Assembly (NCBI GenBank): GCA_028095445.1
Contig: JAOHCJ010000012.1
Span: 1 to 24,511, forward strand
Source of the DNA: Candidatus Pelagibacter sp.
Lineage (GTDB): Bacteria > Pseudomonadota > Alphaproteobacteria > Pelagibacterales > Pelagibacteraceae
Direction of reading: 5' to 3'
DNA: 24,511 nt
Part shown: piece after piece, positions 15,766 to 23,735 of the stretch
Layout of the letters: every line of letters begins with the position of its first letter
How positions within the stretch are numbered: the stretch's first letter is position 1
Made by a program: the position numbers and the translations under genes
The notes under the pieces: model-generated
Database searches by the model: none
Seen by the model: only the letters and a program-made list of their open reading frames with translations
What the model was told of the DNA's origin: nothing

Positions 15766-17319
15766 TCAATCTTTATAAATTAAATTTCTTGCCGACATAA
15801 TTAGTTCATCAGCTTCATTTTTTGATAATGCAAAGTCTTCAAGATACCCCTGAATTTTAATTCTTTCTCCTTTTATAATATCATAGCCACCTGTTAGCTC
15901 ATCAGAAGCTAAATCAGCGAAGTCAGTTAAATTTAAAATTTTCTTTTCCCCAAGTGTAACTAACATGCCCGGTGTTAAGCCTTTATGATTTATGAGGTCA
16001 TCCTCAAGTCCTAAATCTTTAATTCTTTTCGTAATATCCTCCTGATCTTTTTGATAAAACTCTTTTGCTCTTTCTATTAAAGCTTTAGCAGTATCTTCTT
16101 CTATTCCTTCAATTTTCATTAAACTTTCTGGATTACTATCTTTAATATCTGATATTGATGAAAATCCTTCTGCTACCAATAATTGTCCAAGCGTTTCATC
16201 TAGTTCTAAATTTTTAACAAAATTTTCTGTTTTTTCTTTAAATTCTAATTGTCTTCTTTCAGAGTCTTCTTGATCAGTCATTATATTAATTTCATAATTC
16301 AATAACTTTGTTGCTAACCTTACATTTTGACCTCTACGACCAATTGCTTTACTTAAATTTTCTTCAGTTAAAATAACATCTAGTTTTTTTGCTACGCTAT
16401 CAACATTAACTCTTTGAACCTCTGCTGGGGATAATGCGTTTGAAACCACAATTGCTGGATCTTCAGACCAATTCACAATATCAATTTTTTCCCCCTGAAG
16501 TTCATTGACTACTGCCTGAACTCTTGATCCTCTCATTCCAACACAGGCACCGACAGGATCTAACGAAGTATCTATTGCTTGGACACAAATTTTTGCTCTA
16601 CTTCCAGGATCTCTTGCTGATGACTTAATTTCTATTAATCCATCATAAATTTCAGGAACCTCTTGCACAAATAACTTTTCCATAAATTTTGGATGAGCTC
16701 TTGATAAAAAAATTTGTTGTCCTCTAGTTTCTCTTCTAACATCATAACAATAAGCTTTAACTCTGTCACCAGCTTTAATATTCTCTCTTGGTATCATTTC
16801 ATTTTTTTGAATAATGGCCTCTGTTCTACCTAAATCTATTATTACGTTTCCAAATTCTAATCTTTTAACAATACCACTTAAAATTGAATCTTTTTTATCT
16901 ATAAAATCATTATATTGTCTTTCACGCTCTGCCTCTCTAACATTTAAACTAATCACTTGTTTAGCTGTTTGCGCTGCTATTCTACCAAAATCAAAGGAAG
17001 GTAACGGTTGTAAAACTTCATCTCCTATTTTTTTTTCTTTGTTTTCTTCACTTAAAATTATCGCATCCTGAAGATTGATTTCTGTATTTGTATTTTCTAA
17101 ATTTTCTACAATTATCAGTTTTCTAAAAATTCCTATATCTCCATTATCTCTATCAATTAAAACTTTAATTTCATTCTCTTGTCCAAATTTAGATTTTGCA
17201 GCTTTAGCAATTCCAGTTTCCATAGAGCTAATTATCAGCTCTTTATCTATAGATTTTTCTATAGCAACGGCTTCTGCAATTCTTAATAATTCTAATTTAT
17301 CAGATCTTCTATTTAGCAT
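15766..17319 (-). CDS. nusA: Transcription elongation/termination factor NusA
   Basis: A 517-residue RNA-polymerase-associated factor that modulates pausing, intrinsic termination and antitermination. Domains in order: an N-terminal RNAP-binding domain (to about 130), an S1 domain (SGIVKRLEFGNVIIDLGRTEAII), KH1 (GACVGMRGSRVQAVVNELQGEKIDIV), KH2 (LSKAIGRRGQNVRLATKLL), and a C-terminal helix-hairpin-helix part with acidic repeats (LMKIEGIEEDTAKALIERA and a second copy near the end). This is the usual alphaproteobacterial layout and length. It heads the nusA-infB-rbfA-rpsO-pnp unit. No rimP lies upstream, though rimP-nusA is the usual pair. A terminator-like hairpin ends only 15 bases before the ATG, and the Shine-Dalgarno sequence is weak; both could allow self-control. 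Confidence 0.96.
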   Translation of the reverse strand: MLNRRSDKLELLRIAEAVAIEKSIDKELIISSMETGIAKAAKSKFGQENEIKVLIDRDNGDIGIFRKLIIVENLENTNTEINLQDAIILSEENKEKKIGDEVLQPLPSFDFGRIAAQTAKQVISLNVREAERERQYNDFIDKKDSILSGIVKRLEFGNVIIDLGRTEAIIQKNEMIPRENIKAGDRVKAYCYDVRRETRGQQIFLSRAHPKFMEKLFVQEVPEIYDGLIEIKSSARDPGSRAKICVQAIDTSLDPVGACVGMRGSRVQAVVNELQGEKIDIVNWSEDPAIVVSNALSPAEVQRVNVDSVAKKLDVILTEENLSKAIGRRGQNVRLATKLLNYEINIMTDQEDSERRQLEFKEKTENFVKNLELDETLGQLLVAEGFSSISDIKDSNPESLMKIEGIEEDTAKALIERAKEFYQKDQEDITKRIKDLGLEDDLINHKGLTPGMLVTLGEKKILNLTDFADLASDELTGGYDIIKGERIKIQGYLEDFALSKNEADELIMSARNLIYKD

Positions 17320-17334
17320 ATTTTAATCAGTACC

Positions 17335-17361
17335 AAAAAAAAATGGGCTAAAGCCCATTTT
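17335..17361 (-). terminator. nusA: Intrinsic terminator / candidate nusA-leader attenuator
   Basis: On the minus strand AAAATGGGC (17361-17353), loop TTTA and GCCCATTTT (17348-17340) form a perfect 9-bp stem, followed by an unbroken T-run to 17335. It is a textbook intrinsic terminator. It sits 57 bp after the metK stop but only 15 bases before the nusA start codon, downstream of the best predicted nusA promoter. It therefore terminates metK transcripts and may also attenuate nusA. Confidence 0.8.
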
Positions 17362-17383
17362 GTAACTTCAATAATGTAAGGGC

Positions 17384-17411
17384 AATATATAAAGATTTTA
17401 TTTTAATTCAA
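17384..17411 (-). promoter_or_regulatory. nusA: Predicted nusA operon promoter
   Basis: TTGAAT (17411-17406), a 16-nt spacer and TATATT (17389-17384) on the minus strand, starting 7 bases after the metK stop codon. The start site would be near 17377, giving a leader of roughly 58 nt that contains the terminator-like hairpin. Good match but in AT-rich DNA. Confidence 0.45.
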
Positions 17412-17417
17412 TAGTAA

Positions 17418-18587
17418 CTATTTAGAAAAATTGTCTTTTTTATCAGTTTTTTCCCATGAAAATGAACCATCATCTTCTGGTAACCTTCCAAAATGACCAT
17501 AGGCTGATGTTTTTTCATAAATCGGTTTATTTAAACCTAGCATTTCTCTAATTCCTCTTGGGCTTAAATCAAAATTTTTTGATATTTGTTCTGAAACAAA
17601 TTTATTTTTTTCTAGATTGTTATCAAATAAATCTACATAAATTGATAAAGGTTTTGAAACTCCTATAGCGTAGGCTAATTGAATTAAACATTTGTCAGCA
17701 ATTTTAGAAGCTACTACATTTTTTGCAATATATCTTGCAGCGTATGCAGCTGATCTATCAACTTTTGTTGGGTCTTTGCCAGAAAAAGCTCCTCCACCAT
17801 GAGGTGCTGCTCCTCCGTAAGTATCTACAATTATTTTTCTTCCCGTCAAACCACAATCTCCATCTGGTCCACCTATTACAAAATTTCCTGTAGGATTTAC
17901 GTAAAACTCTTTTTCATCAAAACCTTCTAAAAAAAATTTAGGAATAGCTTTTAACATATATGGCGTTAATATTTCTCTTACTTTAGCTTGATCTACATCA
18001 GCAGAATGCTGTGAAGATATTACAACAGATTTAACTTTTAATGGCTTTCCATCAAAATACTCAAAAGTAACTTGGCTCTTTGAGTCTGGTTCTATACTTT
18101 TTAATTTTCCTAATTTTCTATCCTCTGCCATAAGTCTTAAAATTTTATGAGAATAATGGATTGGTGCTGGCATTAATTCTTCTGTTTCATCACATGCATA
18201 CCCGAACATTATTCCTTGATCGCCAGCTCCTTCATCTTTGTTGCCTGATGAATCTACTCCCATAGCAATATCTGAAGACTGCGAATGAAGATGACACTCT
18301 ATCTTTGTAGCTTCTTTCCAGGTAAATCCTTTTTGATCATATCCAATATCTTTGATGCAGTTTCTAACCTTTTGAATTAATTCATCTTGTTTAATTTCAG
18401 GTCCTCTAACTTCTCCAGCAAGTACAACTTTATTTGTTGTGGTTAGTGTTTCACAAGCTACTCTGGAAAATGGATCTTTTGAAATATAACTATCAACAAC
18501 CATATCTGAAATTCTATCTGAAACTTTATCTGGATGACCCTCAGATACAGACTCACTGGTAAATAAAAAGTTTTTTAAATTACTCAT
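17418..18587 (-). CDS. metK: S-adenosylmethionine synthetase
   Basis: A 389-residue MetK that makes S-adenosylmethionine from ATP and methionine, supplying the SAM used by UbiE and MiaB encoded nearby. Conserved motifs are present: the N-terminal [20 protein letters not shown] with the ATP-binding His, the hexapeptide [12 protein letters not shown] that gates the active site, the phosphate-binding [19 protein letters not shown], and [20 protein letters not shown]. Complete and of normal length. The ATG at 18587 overlaps the lnt stop by 8 nt (ATGAGTAA), leaving no room for a dedicated leader or SAM riboswitch. It is the last gene of the tsaB-metK run and is followed by an intrinsic terminator. 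Confidence 0.97.
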   Translation of the reverse strand: MSNLKNFLFTSESVSEGHPDKVSDRISDMVVDSYISKDPFSRVACETLTTTNKVVLAGEVRGPEIKQDELIQKVRNCIKDIGYDQKGFTWKEATKIECHLHSQSSDIAMGVDSSGNKDEGAGDQGIMFGYACDETEELMPAPIHYSHKILRLMAEDRKLGKLKSIEPDSKSQVTFEYFDGKPLKVKSVVISSQHSADVDQAKVREILTPYMLKAIPKFFLEGFDEKEFYVNPTGNFVIGGPDGDCGLTGRKIIVDTYGGAAPHGGGAFSGKDPTKVDRSAAYAARYIAKNVVASKIADKCLIQLAYAIGVSKPLSIYVDLFDNNLEKNKFVSEQISKNFDLSPRGIREMLGLNKPIYEKTSAYGHFGRLPEDDGSFSWEKTDKKDNFSK

Positions 18588-20124
18588 TTTTAAGTCTATT
18601 AAATGAAAAAATTAAAAAAATATATAATAAAATTAGAATTAGAAAGATTTTATTACCATAAATCTTAAAAGGTGTTGTTTTAATTGATTTGCTTTCTGAT
18701 AATTCAACATAACCTGTAGATCCAAATTTTATTCTTTGCTCAACAATACCAATAGGATTTATAATGGCAGAAATACCATTATTCGCAGATCGAATTATGT
18801 ATTTTCCACTTTCAATAGATCTAAAAATACTGTGAGAAAAATGCTGTTTTGGTCCTATCGACTTACCAAACCAACCATCTTCTGAAATATTAACTATATA
18901 ATCAAAATTATTACTTTTAGATAGCTTCCCTGAATAAATAATTTCATAACAAATTAGAGGAAGCAAACTTAAATCAATATTATCTTTTTTTATATTAAGT
19001 AGTTCTCTACTTTTTCCTTTTGAAAATGACTCATATTCATTTGTAATAGTTTTAAGACCTATTAAACCTAAAAAATTTTTAAAAGGAATAAACTCACCAA
19101 AAGGAACTAAATTAATCTTATTATAATTTTGAATAAGTTCTAATTTGTTACTAAATAGAGTCATTGAATTATAATATAAAATTTTATCATTTTTTCTTTC
19201 TACGCTATTAAGACCAACTATAATAAAATCATCGTCTTTGAATTCATTAAAGAATAAGTCCTTATATTCATTTATATTATTCAAATAATTTTTAGACATA
19301 ATTCCTTCTGGCCATATAAAAATTATTGGTTTTTTTTTATCTTGCCCTCCTAAAAGTATAAGTTCTTTTACTATTCTTAGTTCATCTTCTTTTGAATAAA
19401 ATCTATCTAAACCAATATTTGAAGATACGGCTCTAATACTGTAAGAATTTTTAATACTTTCTAAAGAATTAAAATCATTTCTTTTTAGATTACCGAAGAT
19501 TACTAGAAAAATAGAAATTATAAGAAAAGAACTACAAATTATAACTTCTTTTTTTGAATTTCTTATAAAAAATAAAGCAGGAACTGAAAATAAAGATATA
19601 CAAAATAAATTGAAAGAATATGTGCCGATCACTGATAAAATTTGTATGAAATAAATATTATCTGAAAAACTAAATGCAATTAAGTTCCAAGGAAAGCCTG
19701 TAAATATAAACCCTCTAATAAATTCAATAGTACCAAATATAAGTGAAAAAATAAAAAAAGAACTAATAGCTTTTTTTGTATAAAAAATTGAAAATAGATA
19801 TGTTACAAGGCCATAAAAAATAGCCAAAAATGATGGTAATAAAATTAAAGTTATTGGTATTAAATATTTAAAGCTTTGATCAAATGTTAAAGAAATCACT
19901 ATCCAATACAAACTAGATAAAAAATATCCAAAACCAAAACACCAACCATATTTAAAAAATACTTTATTATTTTTTAATTCTTTTTTTTGCTTAAATAAAA
20001 AAATAAAGAATAAAGAAAAAGTGACAAAATTGATTAAAAAAAAGTTATATGGAGGCAGACTGTAAGAACTTAATGAACCTAAAAAAATAATGTATAAAAG
20101 ATTAAGGAAATTTTTTTTAAACAA
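18580..20124 (-). CDS. lnt: Apolipoprotein N-acyltransferase
   Basis: A 514-residue integral inner-membrane enzyme that adds the third acyl chain to the N-terminal Cys of lipoproteins. About the first 210 residues hold several hydrophobic segments. A nitrilase-like periplasmic domain follows with the complete catalytic triad: Glu273 in IFIWPEGI, Lys336 in [13 protein letters not shown] and Cys392 in [11 protein letters not shown]-terminal hydrophobic anchor ends the protein. The start codon is TTG at 20124, overlapping the ybeY stop by 8 nt (TTGTTTAA); no ATG follows in the first part of the frame, so the rare start looks real. Strongly AT-biased codons fit its many Phe, Ile and Leu residues. 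Normal length. Confidence 0.93.
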   Translation of the reverse strand: MFKKNFLNLLYIIFLGSLSSYSLPPYNFFLINFVTFSLFFIFLFKQKKELKNNKVFFKYGWCFGFGYFLSSLYWIVISLTFDQSFKYLIPITLILLPSFLAIFYGLVTYLFSIFYTKKAISSFFIFSLIFGTIEFIRGFIFTGFPWNLIAFSFSDNIYFIQILSVIGTYSFNLFCISLFSVPALFFIRNSKKEVIICSSFLIISIFLVIFGNLKRNDFNSLESIKNSYSIRAVSSNIGLDRFYSKEDELRIVKELILLGGQDKKKPIIFIWPEGIMSKNYLNNINEYKDLFFNEFKDDDFIIVGLNSVERKNDKILYYNSMTLFSNKLELIQNYNKINLVPFGEFIPFKNFLGLIGLKTITNEYESFSKGKSRELLNIKKDNIDLSLLPLICYEIIYSGKLSKSNNFDYIVNISEDGWFGKSIGPKQHFSHSIFRSIESGKYIIRSANNGISAIINPIGIVEQRIKFGSTGYVELSESKSIKTTPFKIYGNKIFLILILLYIFLIFSFNRLKNE

Positions 20125-20587
20125 AATTGATAACCTTTTTTTTAATAAATATATATATCTTCTCTTCTTCTTTAAGCATTTTTTTAAAATCTCTTAATTT
20201 AACATGGTCATGGCCTAATAAATGGAGAAAGGCGTGAATAAATATTTTTATTAGTTTTTTTTTAAATTCTAAATTGCTTAAATTTTTTGGTTTATTCAAG
20301 AATTCATAACTAACAACAATATCTCCAAGATAAGGATTTTTTTTTAAGTTAAACTTTTTTTCAGAAGGAAAAGATAAAACATCCGTTGCCATATTTTTTT
20401 TTCTAAATTTTTTATTAAGTTTTTTAATATTCTTGTTGTTTGAAAGTAAAACTGTTAATTTAACTTTTTTTTTTGTATACCTGTACTTTTTAGGAAAAGA
20501 ATTGACTAATGAATTGAAGAAAAAAAATTTTTTCTTAATTCTTTTATTCCAGTAATTATTTTCTGAAACAACATCGACATCAATCAT
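20117..20587 (-). CDS. ybeY: Endoribonuclease / rRNA maturation factor YbeY
   Basis: A 156-residue YbeY, a metal-dependent factor for 16S rRNA 3'-end maturation and ribosome quality control. The UPF0054 motif HxxxHxxxxxH is intact in HAFLHLLGHDH, with His118, His122 and His128 as probable zinc ligands. The preceding TDVLSFPSE and LGDIVVSYEFL blocks are also family hallmarks. The N-terminal third is very Lys-rich. The phoH-ybeY order is conserved in proteobacteria. The ATG overlaps the phoH stop by 8 nt (ATGATTGA), and the stop overlaps lnt by 8 nt. The corC gene often found between ybeY and lnt is absent. Confidence 0.93.
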   Translation of the reverse strand: MIDVDVVSENNYWNKRIKKKFFFFNSLVNSFPKKYRYTKKKVKLTVLLSNNKNIKKLNKKFRKKNMATDVLSFPSEKKFNLKKNPYLGDIVVSYEFLNKPKNLSNLEFKKKLIKIFIHAFLHLLGHDHVKLRDFKKMLKEEEKIYIFIKKKVINFV

Positions 20588-21581
20588 TTTCTTTATCTGA
20601 ATAAGCTTTTACAATTTTTGAAACAAGTGGGTGTCTAACTACATCAGAATGATCAAAATCTACTACAGAAATTTCATTAATGTTCCCTAACAACTTTTTA
20701 GACCTATTCAATCCAGACATATTTTTATTTGGTAAATCTATTTGGGATGGATCCCCATTTATAACAATTTTTGAATTTTCTCCAATACGAGTTAAAAACA
20801 TTTTAATCTGAGTATCAGTTGCATTTTGCGCTTCATCTAAAATTGCAAAAGAATTTTTTAGTGTTCTCCCCCTCATAAATGCCAATGGAGCTATTTCTAT
20901 ATCACCGATTTCAATCATTCTTTGTATTTTTTCGAAATCAAAAAGATCATAAAGTGAATCATACAAAGGCCTTAAATACGGGTCTACTTTTTCTTTCATG
21001 TCTCCTGGCAAAAAACCCAATCGTTCACCAGCTTCAACAGCTGGTCTAGATAAAATAATCCTTTCAATTTTCTTATCGAGTAGCATTGTTAAACCCACTG
21101 CTACTGCTAAAAAAGTTTTACCAGTTCCAGCAGGACCAGCAGATATTGTAATAGCACTTTGTCTTAATGCTCTTACATATTTTTTTTGTCTTTCTGATCT
21201 TGGGATAACTGATTTTTTTGGTGTTTTAATTATGTCAGAAACGTTTTGATTTTTTACTTTTTCTTCAATCATAAATTTGTCTATTGATGATATTATATCT
21301 TTTTTTTCAATAGTACCATTATTAATGAACTGATTGGCTAAAAATTGAATAGCATTTTTTGTAATTTCATTTTTTTCTGGCGTTGATTTTATTAAAATAG
21401 AATTGCCTCTGGAGTATAAATTTGTATTAGTAATTTTTTCCAATTCTTTTAAATTTTCATTAAATTCACCTACAACACCCATCAATAAATCATTATCATG
21501 AAAAATAACACTAAGAGAGTCATTGTCAGAATAAACAAATTTTAATACAGAATTTATTTTTTTTAAAATTATATTACTCAA
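20580..21581 (-). CDS. ybeZ: PhoH-like ATPase (YbeZ type)
   Basis: A 333-residue PhoH-family P-loop ATPase, thought to work with YbeY in RNA metabolism. Walker A is GPAGTGKT at 149-156 and Walker B is ILDEAQ at 247-252; the motifs SRPAVEAGERLGFLPGD and NGDPSQIDLP (sensor region) complete the set. The N-terminal 120 residues hold the KH-like region typical of this subfamily. The start codon is TTG at 21581, four bases after the miaB stop. The next in-frame Met is about 34 residues later and would cut into the N-terminal domain, so TTG is preferred. Often annotated simply as phoH. Confidence 0.92.
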   Translation of the reverse strand: MSNIILKKINSVLKFVYSDNDSLSVIFHDNDLLMGVVGEFNENLKELEKITNTNLYSRGNSILIKSTPEKNEITKNAIQFLANQFINNGTIEKKDIISSIDKFMIEEKVKNQNVSDIIKTPKKSVIPRSERQKKYVRALRQSAITISAGPAGTGKTFLAVAVGLTMLLDKKIERIILSRPAVEAGERLGFLPGDMKEKVDPYLRPLYDSLYDLFDFEKIQRMIEIGDIEIAPLAFMRGRTLKNSFAILDEAQNATDTQIKMFLTRIGENSKIVINGDPSQIDLPNKNMSGLNRSKKLLGNINEISVVDFDHSDVVRHPLVSKIVKAYSDKEND

Positions 21582-21584
21582 TTA

Positions 21585-22925
21585 TCAAGCTACTTTTTGT
21601 TTATATTTTTCTTTAATTTTTCCAAATAAACTATTTTGATTACTGCTTGTTACTTCAACTTCTACTATTTCTCCAACATTTTCCAATTCACCATCAAATA
21701 TTACAGAAGTCATGAGTTCCGTTCTTCCAAATAATTTTATTCCATCTTTCATTTGGTTTTCTACCAAAACATTAACCACGGTTTTTTCTAAAGATTTATT
21801 TTTATTTATTTGATAATTAAATAGTTTTTTTTGAATAAATTCGAGCCTTTCTTTAGATTTCTTTATATCAACTAAGTCAAGATCTGCTGCAACGGTGCCA
21901 GGTCTTGGACTAAAAATGAACGAATAAGAGTTTATAAATCCTATTTTTTCAATTAGATTAATTGTATCTTTAAAATCACTATCATTTTCTTCTGGGTAAC
22001 CAATAATAAAATCACTTGAAAACTCTATTTTTTTATTAATTTTTATTAATTTTTCATAAATCGTTAAATATTCTTCAATAGTATGTTTTCTATTCATTAA
22101 TTCTAAAATTTTATTTGAACCGCTTTGAACGGGTAAATGGACAAGTGGCATCAATTTTTTTGAGTTTTTATAAACATTTATTAGATCATCTGTCATATCT
22201 TTAGGGTGAGAAGTTGTATATCGAATTCGTTCTAATTTATTAAAACTTTCTAATTTTATTAGCAAATCTGATAATTTAAATTCTTTATTTTGAGATATAT
22301 AATTATATGCATTAACATTTTGTCCTAATAAAATAATCTCTTTAACACCGCTATTAACTAATTCTTTAGCTTCATTTATAATTTGATCAAAAGGCCTAGA
22401 GTATTCTGGACCTCGTGTATATGGAACTACACAAAAGTGACAAAACTTATCACAACCTTCCTGAATTGTTAGAAATGAAGATACATTGCTATCTTGATTT
22501 TTAATTTTGCTTAAGTAATTAAACTTTGAAATACTATCAAATTCTGTTACTTCCTCTTTTTTTAAATTTTTTGTGTGTTTTAATATAACGTCATTGATCT
22601 TATGATATGACTGCGGACCAATGACTATATCAATATACGGTTCTCTTTTTAACATTTCTTGGTTTTCTGCTTGAGCCACACATCCCGCTATAATTACAAT
22701 TGGCTTTTTTTTAAATCTAAAAATTTTTTTTACCCTTCCTATTTCATGGTAAACTTTTTCTTTAGCCTTATCTCTAATGTGGCATGTATTTAAAAGATAA
22801 CAATTAGCTTCCTCATACTTTTCTGTTTTTTCAAAGCCAATATTTTTAACTATGTCAAAAATACGATTTGAGTCATATTCATTCATTTGACATCCAAAAG
22901 TTTTGATAAATATTTTTTTTACCAT
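21585..22925 (-). CDS. miaB: tRNA-2-methylthio-N6-isopentenyladenosine synthase
   Basis: A 446-residue radical-SAM methylthiotransferase that modifies A37 of tRNAs reading UNN codons. The N-terminal UPF0004 domain has its three cluster ligands Cys12 (FGCQMNEYDS), Cys48 (NTCHIRDKA) and Cys82 (AGCVAQAE). The radical-SAM motif CxxxCxxC is Cys158-Cys162-Cys165 (EGCDKFCHFCVVPYTRGPE), and a TRAM domain closes the protein. I prefer the ATG at 22925, 4 bp after the fur stop (MVKKIFIKTFGCQ). An in-frame ATG at 22952 would overlap fur by 23 bp and add nine residues. The VVPYTRG motif separates MiaB from RimO and MtaB. It needs SAM, made by MetK from the same gene run. Confidence 0.95.
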   Translation of the reverse strand: MVKKIFIKTFGCQMNEYDSNRIFDIVKNIGFEKTEKYEEANCYLLNTCHIRDKAKEKVYHEIGRVKKIFRFKKKPIVIIAGCVAQAENQEMLKREPYIDIVIGPQSYHKINDVILKHTKNLKKEEVTEFDSISKFNYLSKIKNQDSNVSSFLTIQEGCDKFCHFCVVPYTRGPEYSRPFDQIINEAKELVNSGVKEIILLGQNVNAYNYISQNKEFKLSDLLIKLESFNKLERIRYTTSHPKDMTDDLINVYKNSKKLMPLVHLPVQSGSNKILELMNRKHTIEEYLTIYEKLIKINKKIEFSSDFIIGYPEENDSDFKDTINLIEKIGFINSYSFIFSPRPGTVAADLDLVDIKKSKERLEFIQKKLFNYQINKNKSLEKTVVNVLVENQMKDGIKLFGRTELMTSVIFDGELENVGEIVEVEVTSSNQNSLFGKIKEKYKQKVA

Positions 22926-22929
22926 TATT

Positions 22930-23340
22930 TTAGGATTTCTTTTTAATCCCATATAATTCTAATTTATGATCTACCAAATTATAACCATATTTTTCTGCAA
23001 TTTTTTCTTGTAGTTTTTCAATTTCATCATCAACAAACTCTATAATTTCACCAGATTTAACGTCAATTAAATGATCATGATGACCTTCATTTAACTCTTC
23101 GTATCTTGCTTTCCCTCCTTTAAATTCATGTTTTGTTAAAATTCCAGACTCTGCAAAAAGTTTTACAGTTCTATAAACAGTAGCGATACTAATTTTAGCA
23201 TCAATTTTTGAAACTCTATTATAAAGTTCATCAACATCTGGATGGTCATTAGATTTTGACATGACTTTAGCAATAATTTTTCTTTGTTCTGTTAACTTAA
23301 CACCTTTTGCTAAACATTTTTGTTCAATATTTTCTGACAT
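22930..23340 (-). CDS. fur: Fur/Mur-type metal-responsive regulator
   Basis: A 136-residue Fur-family repressor. The winged helix (GVKLTEQRKIIAKVM and the recognition region SIATVYRTVKLF) is followed by the regulatory metal motif HHDHLIDVKSGEIIEF at about 87-102. The Cys-x-x-Cys pairs that hold structural zinc in E. coli Fur are missing; only one Cys exists (residue 9), as is usual for alphaproteobacterial Fur/Mur proteins, many of which sense manganese. Whether this one senses Fe or Mn cannot be read from sequence. It is the second Fur-family gene in the window and differs from the HHH-type Irr-like one. It sits 8 bp after tsaB and just before miaB, the common alphaproteobacterial fur-miaB order. 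Confidence 0.9.
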   Translation of the reverse strand: MSENIEQKCLAKGVKLTEQRKIIAKVMSKSNDHPDVDELYNRVSKIDAKISIATVYRTVKLFAESGILTKHEFKGGKARYEELNEGHHDHLIDVKSGEIIEFVDDEIEKLQEKIAEKYGYNLVDHKLELYGIKKKS

Positions 23341-23348
23341 ACTTAATT

Positions 23349-23735
23349 TTAACTTAAATAAATAGGATTAATCAAATTTTTTTTAATTTTAAATTTTTCG
23401 CATAAATTAGGCACATCTTCATACTTTACTTCATTTATACCAGTAAAATCTTCACAACTAAAACAATAATAGTTAATATTTTTTGTTAAATATAGTGCTT
23501 TAATAATTGAAAGTGAATTCCTTATGCCTGCAAAACTGCCTGGTCCTCTATTGACATAAATAGCTTCTATCTTATCTAGGGAGCTTTTGTTATTTTTTAA
23601 AAAATTATTAACTAAAATTATCATTTTTTCAAAATTAATTTTACTATTTTCATAACTACGAGTATAAATATTTTTATTAACTATGTGTGTTAAAAAAATC
23701 TCATCACTAGCTGCATCTACAATTAAACTATTCAT
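23349..23735 (-). CDS. tsaB: Compact TsaB, tRNA threonylcarbamoyladenosine partner protein
   Basis: A 128-residue protein with the first ASKHA half of TsaB: MNSLIVDAASDEIFL at the start and the signature GPGSFAGIR at 64-72 (family GPGSFTGLR). TsaB acts with TsaD and TsaE to make t6A37 in tRNA. It is much shorter than the E. coli protein (about 230 residues): the second lobe is nearly gone, yet it ends NPIYLS, resembling the family's terminal PxYLR. Only 8 bp separate the stop from fur, so no frameshifted remainder is hidden there, and rimI, the usual neighbour, is absent. The ATG at 23735 aligns with the TsaB N-terminus; the frame extends to 23786, but that adds non-homologous residues across the predicted promoter. 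The start is overlapped head to head by the deacetylase gene. Confidence 0.82.
   Translation of the reverse strand: MNSLIVDAASDEIFLTHIVNKNIYTRSYENSKINFEKMIILVNNFLKNNKSSLDKIEAIYVNRGPGSFAGIRNSLSIIKALYLTKNINYYCFSCEDFTGINEVKYEDVPNLCEKFKIKKNLINPIYLS
23640..23668 (+). promoter_or_regulatory. Predicted promoter of the polysaccharide deacetylase gene
   Basis: TTTACT (23640-23645), a 17-nt spacer and TATAAA (23663-23668) on the plus strand, inside tsaB. The start site would fall near 23675, only about 8 bases before the ATG at 23683, which would explain the absence of a Shine-Dalgarno sequence. Moderate match only. Confidence 0.35.

Noticed and set aside
18580..18600. SAM riboswitch upstream of metK
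   Set aside because: metK overlaps lnt by 8 nt and there is no leader; no riboswitch-like pairing was seen.
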